Assembly (NCBI GenBank): GCA_018053995.1
Contig: JAGPKJ010000010.1
Coordinates: forward strand, 1 to 39,320
From: Lachnospiraceae bacterium
GTDB taxonomy: Bacteria; Bacillota; Clostridia; Lachnospirales; Lachnospiraceae
DNA: 39,320 nt
Direction: 5' to 3'
Shown: positions 27,072 through 34,437 of the stretch, in pieces
How positions within the stretch are numbered: the stretch's first letter is position 1
Layout of the letters: each line of letters starts with the position of its first letter
Program-made: the position numbers and the translations under genes
The notes under the pieces: generated by a model
What the model saw: only the letters and a program-made list of their open reading frames with translations
Told to the model about the DNA's origin: nothing
Database searches by the model: none

Positions 27072-28277
27072 TTACTCTGCCTTGAACGTATCAAGCTTAT
27101 ATACAAGATCGAGTCCTGATCTCTGGAAGAGCTGTGATACTTCTACGAGATCCATGCCGCCTGCATCTGCTGCGATAAGATTTGATACCCATGTCTGACC
27201 AAAATCTACGGTTCCATTATTTACGGCCGTTGTCTCTGAAATATCGCCGCCACCGGGAGTTATAGTAACGTTAAGACCTGCATCCTTGTAATAGCCCTTA
27301 TCAAGTGCTACGTAATATCCCATGAACTGTGCCTGCGGGAGCCATTTGAGCTGGATAGAGATGTCTGTCTTCTCGGGTGTACCGAAATTTCCATCGCTGG
27401 ATGCATTGACTTCTTCCCAGAAAGATGTATCCCTTATATCATCGAGTGACAGAGCCTGAAGTTTCGAAGCTGCAGTCGCATCATCCAAAGATATATATTT
27501 CTTTGCAAGATCAAGTGTCTGCTGCATCGCATCTTCATCCATATGACCATAATCAGTCACTGTATTTCCATTTGTATCAGTCTCCATGAGCTTCTTTACT
27601 TCTGTTGCCATGTATTTCTGATGATCCGGTGAAACAGAAGAACCGTATTTGTATACGATGTCAGCTGCAGCATCCGGGTCTGCGCATGCATCAGCCCATC
27701 CTTTAAGAGATGCATACAGAAATGCTTTTACAGTAATAGGGTTCTCTTTCGCAAATGTCTTTGTGCAGAAGATGTTATCCTCAAGCATCGCGACACCCTC
27801 TTCGTTCATATCTATCGTTCCTACAGTATCTCCGTACGAATAGCCGCCCTCGTAGCTGTTCTTTACAAGTCCGAGTTCGTTATATGTCATCGCTGAAGCC
27901 AGCTCTATCGAGCCATCATCGAAGCCATCCATATCAAATGCCTGACTAAGATAATCTGTAGGCTCACCATATTTTGCCAGAAGAGCTTTGATCTCATATT
28001 CATTTCCAAGTCCCCAGTTGCCGACCATTCCGTCCTCGGCAGCTTTCTTGACTATCTCCTCGTTGCTCATCTCCCCGGGTGTTCCGACAGATGTTGTTCC
28101 CGTCTCTGATGTTGATGCTGAGGCTGTTGTCGAAGATACAGCCGCAGATGAAGCTACGGATGATGCCTGTGATGCTACCGTTTCTGCCGAGCTCGTCGCC
28201 TCTGCAGATCCGCATCCATACAGAAGACATGTTGTTAATGCAAGTGACAGTGTGATGCTTATGATCTTTTTTTTCAT
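27072..28277 (-). CDS. NMT1/THI5-type ABC substrate-binding lipoprotein, circularly permuted
   Basis: 401 residues; AAGGAG precedes the ATG. Signal peptide with lipobox LLYGC (Cys22), then a Ser/Ala/Thr-rich linker to about 70. Segment 84-290 begins VGNWGLGNEYEIKALL and continues SQAFDMDGF, ASAMTYNEL, MNEEGVAMLEDNIF, KGW and GSSVSPDHQKYM; in NMT1/THI5-like proteins this is the C-terminal part. Segment 306-394, ISIQLKWLPQAQFMGYYVAL then DFGQTWVSNLIAA and LFQRSGLDLVYK, is normally the N-terminal part. The halves are thus in reversed order, joined by NASSDGNFGTPEKTD. It should bind a pyrimidine or hydantoin-like ligand outside the cell for the adjacent permeases. Confidence 0.9.
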   Translation of the reverse strand: MKKKIISITLSLALTTCLLYGCGSAEATSSAETVASQASSVASSAAVSSTTASASTSETGTTSVGTPGEMSNEEIVKKAAEDGMVGNWGLGNEYEIKALLAKYGEPTDYLSQAFDMDGFDDGSIELASAMTYNELGLVKNSYEGGYSYGDTVGTIDMNEEGVAMLEDNIFCTKTFAKENPITVKAFLYASLKGWADACADPDAAADIVYKYGSSVSPDHQKYMATEVKKLMETDTNGNTVTDYGHMDEDAMQQTLDLAKKYISLDDATAASKLQALSLDDIRDTSFWEEVNASSDGNFGTPEKTDISIQLKWLPQAQFMGYYVALDKGYYKDAGLNVTITPGGGDISETTAVNNGTVDFGQTWVSNLIAADAGGMDLVEVSQLFQRSGLDLVYKLDTFKAE

Positions 28278-28341
28278 AATCTTGCTCCTTCCTGTTGCTT
28301 CCTCTTTATCAATTTCCGTCTACAGTTTCATCTATATGATC

Positions 28342-29187
28342 TCAAAGCCCGCGGTGCTTTAAGAAGATACCCTGAATCGCCATCAGGATCATATACATGA
28401 TGATCCCGATAAGACATGCGACGGTTATATATGCCCATGCCGTCGAATACTGTGCGAGTACTATATTTTCCCTGATCTGCCGTCCTACACCGATAACATA
28501 TTCGGCAAAATACTCGCTTACCAGAGCCGTTATCACGCTTGACGGCACTGAGACCTTGAGTGCCGTGAATATATATGGAACGCTGTTAGGAAGTCTGAGT
28601 TTTCGAAATACTGTACGCCTCTTTGCAGCCATTACTGACATAAGATCTTCAGAATATACCGGCAGCTCCGTAAGTCCCCTATATGCATTGATGCTCATAT
28701 TCGCGATACATACGATCATGACTACTAATATCTTCGCGACCATACTTCTTATGCTCGCATTTTTACTTACATCTTTCGTCCAGTTCGTCATGACCGGTGC
28801 AAGCGCGACTATCGGTATCGCATTAAACGCTGCTACTATCGAAAGTCCTCCAGAACCCCATACGGGAAATACCGCAGCAAGTATCGCTATCCCATACCCT
28901 ATAAATGACCCAAGCACAAGCCCGGATATCGCGGCTATCAGCGTTGCCCCGGTGTTCGACATTATCTTCCCCATGTTGTCAGAAATGATCTCTGCTATTC
29001 TGCTCGGAAGCGGGAGTGTAAACGTATCTGTGTGAAGTATCGCGTGAAGAACCTGTGTCTGCCACAGAACAAATATCACTATTCCAAGAAGTAGCGGCAG
29101 CAAGACGCTTGATGCCTTCACAAGCCTTTTATTTTTCCTGAGCCTGTATGATAAGCTCTTCTTTCTCCTGTATATAGGTCCGCTCAA
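28342..29187 (-). CDS. ABC transporter permease (SsuC/ThiX type), second of a pair
   Basis: 281 residues starting at TTG (29187), about 9 bp after AAGGAG; no better ATG is available. The basic N-terminus is followed by about six membrane helices and the EAA-type coupling loop around MAAKRRTVFRKLRLPNSVPYIF. It is of the same family as, but not close to identical with, the neighbouring permease, suggesting a heterodimeric channel. It lies 5 bp after that gene and before the binding lipoprotein. Confidence 0.9.
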   Translation of the reverse strand: MSGPIYRRKKSLSYRLRKNKRLVKASSVLLPLLLGIVIFVLWQTQVLHAILHTDTFTLPLPSRIAEIISDNMGKIMSNTGATLIAAISGLVLGSFIGYGIAILAAVFPVWGSGGLSIVAAFNAIPIVALAPVMTNWTKDVSKNASIRSMVAKILVVMIVCIANMSINAYRGLTELPVYSEDLMSVMAAKRRTVFRKLRLPNSVPYIFTALKVSVPSSVITALVSEYFAEYVIGVGRQIRENIVLAQYSTAWAYITVACLIGIIMYMILMAIQGIFLKHRGL

Positions 29188-29192
29188 ATAGA

Positions 29193-30029
29193 TCAGCTCC
29201 TTCCTTTTCTGCGTTCGATGCGCTTCATCGGAGAAACGATATCTTCAATAAAGCCCATCAGTTTACAGCTGAATACTCCTATAAATGCACTGAAGAAAAC
29301 TATCTGCCAGAATACATATATGCTCATCGCATGCTTGAGTGACTGTGAAAGCATACATCCAAGTCCTCCATCGCCCTGAAGCGTATCAACAAGTATTGAT
29401 GCCGTTATCGCCATTGGTGCAGCGATCTTGAGACCCGTAAAGAAATACGGTATGGATGTCGGTATCAGCATCTTAAGGTATATTGTGCGTTTGCCCGCAG
29501 CATACGAATGCATCAGTTCATATTTTTCTTTCGGTACGGAATTCAGTCCTGCAAGCGTATTGGTCGCTACCGGGTAAAATGTAAGAAGTGCCGCGATGAC
29601 TATGCGGCTTACGCCTATGTCATGCGTGATCGCAAGTACTATCGGTGCCATGCCGAGTATCGGTATCATCTGTATGAGCATCAGATATGGAAATATCATC
29701 TTCTCGATAAGCCCGGACATCTTCATGAGAAGTGCAAGTATAAAACCTGCTGCCGTACCATACAGAAATCCGATGGCTGCTCGTCCAAGTGTTGCGCCTG
29801 CATTTGAAAGTACGAGCTGCACTGCGCTCTGACCTGCACTTACCTGTTTTCCATCAAATATTGAAGCGATGATCTGGTAAATGTGAGGCAGTACATTCTG
29901 CGGTGTGCGCTTTGTCCCGGCTACGATAAATGCACCTGTCTCCCAGACCGCGATCATAGCCGCTATCCACACAAGCATTACAAATGTATGCGAATCTGAC
30001 AGCTTTCTCTTATTTTTCCCATCCTTCAT
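29193..30029 (-). CDS. ABC transporter permease (SsuC/ThiX type), first of a pair
   Basis: 278 residues. After a basic start (MKDGKNKRKLSDSH) it has about six membrane helices, with the coupling-loop sequence SYAAGKRTIYLKMLIPTSIP and an upstream PILGMAPIVLAITHD region matching nitrate/taurine/pyrimidine permeases. The ATG overlaps the ATPase stop by 4 bp (ATGA), so translation is coupled. Confidence 0.92.
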   Translation of the reverse strand: MKDGKNKRKLSDSHTFVMLVWIAAMIAVWETGAFIVAGTKRTPQNVLPHIYQIIASIFDGKQVSAGQSAVQLVLSNAGATLGRAAIGFLYGTAAGFILALLMKMSGLIEKMIFPYLMLIQMIPILGMAPIVLAITHDIGVSRIVIAALLTFYPVATNTLAGLNSVPKEKYELMHSYAAGKRTIYLKMLIPTSIPYFFTGLKIAAPMAITASILVDTLQGDGGLGCMLSQSLKHAMSIYVFWQIVFFSAFIGVFSCKLMGFIEDIVSPMKRIERRKGRS

Positions 30030-30832
30030 AGGCTGCCTCCTTCGAAGCTGTCACGAACCTTCTTTACAAGCTTTGTAAACTGTTCGGTATCACGCATCTC
30101 CAGTGTCCTGGGTCTCGGCAGATCGATATCGACTATTGCTGAAAGCCTGCCTGGATGTGGTGAGAGCACGCATACTCTGTCTGACAGGAATACTGATTCC
30201 GCAATATTATGCGTAACAAAAATGATTGTCTTATTTGTCTTTCTCCATATTCTCAGTAGATCCTCATGAAGCTTCTCTTTCGTAAATTCGTCAAGTGCTG
30301 AGAATGGCTCATCCATAAGCAGTATCTCCGGACGTATCGCAAATGCTCTTGCTATATTCACTCTCTGCTGCATGCCGCCCGAAAGTTCTCTTGGATAACG
30401 ACCCGCGAAGTCTGAAAGACCTACCAGTTTCAGCATCTCATCAGCTCTGTCAGATCTGTCTTTCTTGCTGTAATACATGATCTCCAACGGCAGTTCTATA
30501 TTCTTCTTCACTGTTCTCCAGTCAAATAGGACCGGCTGCTGGAATACGATTCCAAACTTCTGCTGCAGCCTTACTTCCCTCGGTGTCATTCCCATGACAT
30601 GTATCTCACCGTCTGTCGGCTCCTCAAGATTCGATATCATCCGAAGCAGTGTAGTCTTGCCGCAGCCGGACGGACCTACCAGTGAGATAAACTCCCCTTT
30701 CTTAACATCAAGTGAGACATGCTCCAGCGCATTGACCTTCGTTCCATCATTGCTGTCAAATACCATGCTCACGTCATCTATCTTTATCGCGGGATCTTCC
30801 ATATCTGCTCCTTTTATCGCGGGATCTTCCAT
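30026..30832 (-). CDS. ABC transporter ATPase (SsuB/TauB/ThiZ type)
   Basis: 268 residues from the ATG at 30832, or 258 from the ATG at 30802. Both starts have the same ribosome binding site (AAAGGAG, 5-bp spacing) because a 30-bp unit containing site and ATG is tandemly repeated in frame. Motifs: Walker A GPSGCGKTT, Q-loop VFQQPVLFDW, signature LSGGMQQR, Walker B ILLMDEPFSALD, switch VTHNIAES. It energises import through the two following permeases. The frame stays open upstream to 30925 through a 44-bp repeat, but that region has no ribosome binding site. Confidence 0.93.
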   Translation of the reverse strand: MEDPAIKGADMEDPAIKIDDVSMVFDSNDGTKVNALEHVSLDVKKGEFISLVGPSGCGKTTLLRMISNLEEPTDGEIHVMGMTPREVRLQQKFGIVFQQPVLFDWRTVKKNIELPLEIMYYSKKDRSDRADEMLKLVGLSDFAGRYPRELSGGMQQRVNIARAFAIRPEILLMDEPFSALDEFTKEKLHEDLLRIWRKTNKTIIFVTHNIAESVFLSDRVCVLSPHPGRLSAIVDIDLPRPRTLEMRDTEQFTKLVKKVRDSFEGGSL

Positions 30833-30846
30833 ATCTGCTCCTTTCA
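30782..30846. repeat. 30-bp tandem duplication carrying RBS and start codon
   Basis: Two essentially exact copies encoding KGADMEDPAI twice; each includes AAAGGAG, five spacer bases and an in-frame ATG (30832 and 30802). Thirty bases is ten codons, so both starts read the ATPase frame. Confidence 0.9.
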
Positions 30847-30900
30847 TCTCGAGGTCATAAGTTATGCCGGAATCCGTTGCATCAATTACATTAAGTTGAC

Positions 30901-30988
30901 TAGCTGCACCAGCTACATCCGCCACATCAGTTTCATAAGTTGAATAGCTGTACCAGCTACATCTGCCACATCAGTTTCATAAGATAAA
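30901..30988. repeat. 44-bp imperfect tandem repeat upstream of the ABC operon
   Basis: Copies at 30901-30944 and 30945-30988 differ at only a few positions. On the minus strand each holds ATGAAACTGATGTGG followed within two codons by a stop, giving two seven-codon frames (MKLMWQM and MKLMWRM). Only the weak purine-rich AAAGGAG at 31000-31010 precedes the first. They may be leader peptides or chance. Confidence 0.75.
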
Positions 30989-31016
30989 TACGGCTTTGAT
31001 GCTTCTCCTTTAAAAT

Positions 31017-31059
31017 AAAAGGCGGCAGAACTGTATTCGCAGCTCCGTCGCCTTTTTTT
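31017..31059 (-). terminator. bidirectional-looking intrinsic terminator after the dehydrogenase gene
   Basis: AAAAGGCG (31017-31024) pairs with CGCCTTTT (31049-31056). An inner GAGCTG/CAGTTC stem, as read on the minus strand, extends it. T-rich tails follow on both strands: TTTTATTTTA on the minus side and seven Ts on the plus side. It separates the dehydrogenase/aminotransferase unit from the ABC-transporter unit. Confidence 0.75.
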
Positions 31060-31075
31060 GTATGTCTTGCCTTTT

Positions 31076-31139
31076 GTATTCGTTATCTCTCGTATTCGTT
31101 ATCTCTCGTATTCCTTATCTCTCGTATTCCTTATCTTCT
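31076..31139. repeat. 16-bp tandem repeat, four copies
   Basis: gtattcgttatctctc and close variants at 31076, 31092, 31108 and 31124. The last copy includes the stop codon of the alcohol dehydrogenase gene. Confidence 0.85.
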
Positions 31140-32237
31140 GTACACCTTCTCATATATATTCGCACAGTCTTGCTCCGTCACTTCACGTCTTGTATTTCCC
31201 GGAGAACCACTCGCTATCGCATCGTGTGACATCTTAGCGATAGAATTTTTGAATTCCTCTTCCCTGATACCGTATTCCTTAAGCGTTGGCACCCTGCAAA
31301 CCTTGCAAAGACTCTCAATATCATCTATGAATTTCTCAGCTGCCATCTTATCATCGTACTGTGATAGTTCCCTGTGCGTAATCCTTCCAAGATACGCGAA
31401 TCTATCATAAGCTCCCGGAAGTGCAAACCTGAGTGCATCCGGAAGAAGCATTGCGTTTGAAAGACCATGTGGGACGTGATACAGAGCTCCTATCGGTCTG
31501 CTCATCCCATGTACTATCGTAACGCTCGAATTGCTGATGCAGACGCCTGCCATAAATGCTGCTTCGCTCATCTGTGTCCTTGCTTCTATATCATTTCCAT
31601 CTTCATACGCCACCGGAAGATACTTCATTATCTTTCTGACAGCTTCTGATGCATACGCATCAGTCAGTACTCCGGCTTTCTTCGAAGTATATGCTTCTAC
31701 AGCATGGGTCAGCGCATCAAGTCCCGTCTGTGCCGTTATCTTCTGTGGTGACGAGATCGAATATTCCGGATCGACAACTGCGACCTTTGGCAGTATCCTG
31801 TCATCTGCGATAAGCTCTTTTATATCCTTCTCAGAATCCGTAATGACAGTAAACCTTGTCGCTTCAGAGCCAGTACCTGCTGTAGTCGGTACTGCAACTA
31901 TCGGAACAAAACCGGTTTTCGCCGATACAGCTTTCGCTGAATCCATCGGACTACCACCGCCAACACCTATGATAAGATTACATTTTCCATCAATAAAGGC
32001 TTCTGTCGCCTGCGATATCATTACATCCGTCGGTTCTCCCGTAATACCATCAAATACAGCGTTAGAGATACCAGCTTTTGCCAGTCCTGACAAGACATCA
32101 GACATCGCCTGTGATGCTGCTACATGCTTTCCCGTTACGATCAGCGCTTTTGTACCAAGCTTTTTTATCTCCGGGAGTGCTTCGTCAAATGCATCTTTTC
32201 CAATATAGACTTTCTCCGGTATCATGAACTGTGCCAT
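31131..32237 (-). CDS. iron-containing alcohol dehydrogenase, candidate malonate semialdehyde reductase
   Basis: 368 residues; AAAGGA precedes the ATG. Group III alcohol dehydrogenase: NAD(P)-binding GVGGGSPMDSAK, then PTTAGTGSEATRF, and metal ligands in GLDALTHAVEAY (Asp, His), VHGMSRPIGA (His) and YHVPHG (His). In context it would reduce malonate semialdehyde, made by the upstream aminotransferase, to 3-hydroxypropionate, re-oxidising NAD(P)H. Family members act on many aldehydes, so the substrate is inferred from neighbours only. Confidence 0.85.
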   Translation of the reverse strand: MAQFMIPEKVYIGKDAFDEALPEIKKLGTKALIVTGKHVAASQAMSDVLSGLAKAGISNAVFDGITGEPTDVMISQATEAFIDGKCNLIIGVGGGSPMDSAKAVSAKTGFVPIVAVPTTAGTGSEATRFTVITDSEKDIKELIADDRILPKVAVVDPEYSISSPQKITAQTGLDALTHAVEAYTSKKAGVLTDAYASEAVRKIMKYLPVAYEDGNDIEARTQMSEAAFMAGVCISNSSVTIVHGMSRPIGALYHVPHGLSNAMLLPDALRFALPGAYDRFAYLGRITHRELSQYDDKMAAEKFIDDIESLCKVCRVPTLKEYGIREEEFKNSIAKMSHDAIASGSPGNTRREVTEQDCANIYEKVYRR

Positions 32238-32262
32238 ATCGTGTCCTTTCTAAATTTTATTT

Positions 32263-32332
32263 CGTCTGATTTCATCCGTCTGATTTCATTCATCTGATTT
32301 CATTCATCTGATTTCATTCATCTGACTCATCA
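32263..32332. repeat. 14-bp tandem repeat, five copies
   Basis: cgtctgatttcatc and variants at 32263, 32277, 32291, 32305 and 32319, filling the gap between the aminotransferase stop and the dehydrogenase start. No hairpin is formed. Confidence 0.85.
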
Positions 32333-32340
32333 GATACAGA

Positions 32341-33675
32341 TCATATCTCTGCATCAACTTCTCCGAGCACTTCATCAAGTTTTGCCATCTCCGGGCGGAG
32401 TTCATCCTCAGTGATGATAAGCGGCGGGCAGACAAATATCATATTTTCATGTGAATACGTCATGAACTTCTTCGCCTTCAATTTTCCGATGATCTTTGGC
32501 ATCACTCCATCAGGATCTCTGCCGTATGGAACAAGCGGCTCTCTTGTCTCCTTATCTTTTACGAGTTCCAGACATGAGAAGAGTCCTATGTGTCTGGCAT
32601 CTCCCACGCACTTGTGCTTCGCTTTCATATCATCCTCGATCTGCGCAAGTAACTTCCCGACCTTATTTACATTATCAAGAATGTTCGCTTTCGAATAATA
32701 GTTCACGCATGCGACGCCTGCTGCGCATGCAAGAGGATGACCGCTATATGTGAGTCCACATGAAAGAAGATGATCATCGAAATACGCTGCGATCTTACTT
32801 GATACCGCTACGCCGCCAAGCTGTACATATCCGCATGTCACTCCTTTGGCAAATGAAACAAGATCGGGCTTTACATCAAAATTTTCGAATGCGAACATCT
32901 TTCCTGTTCTGCCCCAGCCTGCCATTACTTCGTCGCATATCATCACGATCCCATATTTGTCACAGAGCGCTCTGACTCCGGGCAGATATCCTTTCGGCGG
33001 GATTATGACACCGTTAGAACCTGTTATTGTCTCCATCTCGATCGCGGCTATCTGATCGGGACCTTCATAATTGATCTGTTCTTCAAGTTTGGCAAGATAG
33101 AACTTTGTCGCCTCCTCTTCGGATGAGAATCTTATCGCTTCCCTGTATATATAAGGATCAAAGAACTTCACGAATCCGGGTATCCCGGGTTCGAGCGGAT
33201 ACCTTCTGGGTTCTCCCGTAAGATTTCCTGCTCCGAATGATGAACCGTGATAGCTTCTGTAACGGCTCATGACCTTCTTACGTCCTGTATACATTCTCGC
33301 TATCTTGATCGCATTTTCATTTGCATCAGCACCTGCGTTTGTAAAGAACACTTTGCCAAATGTATCAGGCATAAGATTTATTATCATCTCAGCAAGTTTT
33401 GCTCTCGGCTCTGCCCCGTATGCGGGACTTATGAAACAATACTTCTCGCTCTGCTCTTTTATCGCTTCTATGATGTCGCGGTTGCCAAATCCCAGATTTG
33501 AATTGACCAGCTGTGATGACATGTCTGTATATCTGTTTCCGTCATAATCATAGAAATATATTCCCTCTGCCCTCTCGACCGGTATAGGATTTAATTCTTT
33601 CTGTCTGCTCCACGACTGGAGCACATACTTCTTTGATCTCTCTCTTATCTCTTCCGCCTTCGATGTTGTATCCAT
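32341..33675 (-). CDS. class III PLP aminotransferase, candidate beta-alanine aminotransferase
   Basis: 444 residues; AAGG lies 5 bp before the ATG. Fold-type I class III aminotransferase: FTNAGADANENAIKIAR, SRYRSYHGSSFGAG, MICDEVMAGWGRTG with the cofactor aspartate, and the PLP lysine in LVSFAKGVTCGYVQLGG. It resembles omega-amino acid:pyruvate and taurine:pyruvate transaminases. Placed beside pyrimidine catabolism genes it likely converts beta-alanine to malonate semialdehyde, recovering nitrogen as an amino acid. It is the first gene of its unit. The upstream leader holds 24-bp repeats and a strong terminator. Confidence 0.85.
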   Translation of the reverse strand: MDTTSKAEEIRERSKKYVLQSWSRQKELNPIPVERAEGIYFYDYDGNRYTDMSSQLVNSNLGFGNRDIIEAIKEQSEKYCFISPAYGAEPRAKLAEMIINLMPDTFGKVFFTNAGADANENAIKIARMYTGRKKVMSRYRSYHGSSFGAGNLTGEPRRYPLEPGIPGFVKFFDPYIYREAIRFSSEEEATKFYLAKLEEQINYEGPDQIAAIEMETITGSNGVIIPPKGYLPGVRALCDKYGIVMICDEVMAGWGRTGKMFAFENFDVKPDLVSFAKGVTCGYVQLGGVAVSSKIAAYFDDHLLSCGLTYSGHPLACAAGVACVNYYSKANILDNVNKVGKLLAQIEDDMKAKHKCVGDARHIGLFSCLELVKDKETREPLVPYGRDPDGVMPKIIGKLKAKKFMTYSHENMIFVCPPLIITEDELRPEMAKLDEVLGEVDAEI

Positions 33676-33732
33676 ATAAGCCTTCTTTCTCCAAAATTAT
33701 GGTTCGTGCAAGCACTACGGAACATATCCTTG

Positions 33733-33860
33733 CTGTTCACTCTATTCAGGATTCAAATGTTCGCTCTGTTAAAAGTTGTGATGTTCGCTCTGCTAAAAGT
33801 TGTAATGTTCGCTCTGCTAAAAGTTGTAATGTTCGCTCTGCTAAGAATTCAGATGTTCAC
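33733..33860. repeat. 24-bp tandem repeat, four clear copies plus two degenerate
   Basis: atgttcgctctgctaaaagttgta-type units begin at 33757, 33781, 33805 and 33829 (shown here by their first and last bases only; each contains ttcgctctg). Degenerate copies flank them at 33733 and 33853. On the minus strand they lie between a terminator and the aminotransferase start, in the position of a leader or operator array. Confidence 0.85.
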
Positions 33861-33862
33861 GT

Positions 33863-33897
33863 AAAAAGGCGCCGGGAAATCTGATTCCCGGCGCCTT
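33863..33897 (-). terminator. strong intrinsic terminator or attenuator upstream of the aminotransferase gene
   Basis: A perfect 13-bp stem, AAGGCGCCGGGAA (33866-33878) with TTCCCGGCGCCTT (33885-33897) and a 6-nt loop, followed on the minus strand by a T-run (33867-33863). It lies about 190 bp upstream of the aminotransferase ATG and 540 bp downstream of the nucleotidyltransferase stop. It either ends the latter's long 3' UTR or acts as an attenuator. Confidence 0.85.
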
Positions 33898-34225
33898 CGC
33901 CCAGCATATCGTATCCGATTCTATTGCTTACTGCTTATTGCTGATTCTTGCTGATTCATGTTTCTATTGCTTACCGCTTATTGCTGATTCATGTTTCTAT
34001 TAATTGTTGCTTGTACTTATTGCTTTTTGTATCTCAACTGATATATGGATTATAAAACACATCTATGGACTTGAAAATGTCATTTTGAACAATATTGTTT
34101 GTGCTGGAGTTGATAAGCATGCATCCCGTGATTATGCTACAGATTATCTTATCACTCAACATATTTGCAAGCTTCCGAAAGAAGCTAGGCAATTCGTAGC
34201 ATCATAACATAATTACTACTTTTGA

Positions 34226-34331
34226 CACCAACATCATTATATTTCTTGCTAGCACTACATCATTATTTTTCTTGCTGGCACCACATCATTATGTTTCTTG
34301 CTAGCACCACATCATTATTTTTCTTGCTGGC
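34226..34331. repeat. 26-bp tandem repeat, four copies
   Basis: Units of the form accacatcattatgtttct plus tgctagc repeat four times. Alternate copies end in gctagc and gctggc, and the inner base after tat/att also alternates, hinting at a 52-bp higher-order duplication. Confidence 0.8.
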
Positions 34332-34437
34332 AGAGTTACATTGTACCTCAAACTGTAATAAATAAAATGACAAAGCGGATTATGTCTCAAATGATCATTA
34401 TGACAAGAACCCTGTGATCGTGCTTTATTTTTTTAGA

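Larger units (their letters stand above)
33676..34437. other. 762-bp gene-poor spacer rich in short tandem repeats
   Basis: No supported protein gene. From the left it holds a 24-bp repeat array, a GC-rich terminator, two to three copies of a roughly 33-43-bp repeat (ttctattgcttac..., 33919-34000), an AT-rich segment, a small hairpin AGCTTC/GAAGCT near 34170-34186, and a 26-bp array. A possible minus-strand promoter, TTGTCA-16 bp-CATAAT, lies around 34380-34406 and would feed a transcript towards the terminator at 33863. Confidence 0.6.

Noticed and set aside
34004..34207. Plus-strand frame of 67 codons ending in KLPKEARQFVAS
   Set aside because: It would start with TTG without a ribosome binding site in a repeat-rich spacer. 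The last 45 codons look somewhat protein-like and could be a gene remnant, but I cannot name a family, so I do not call it.
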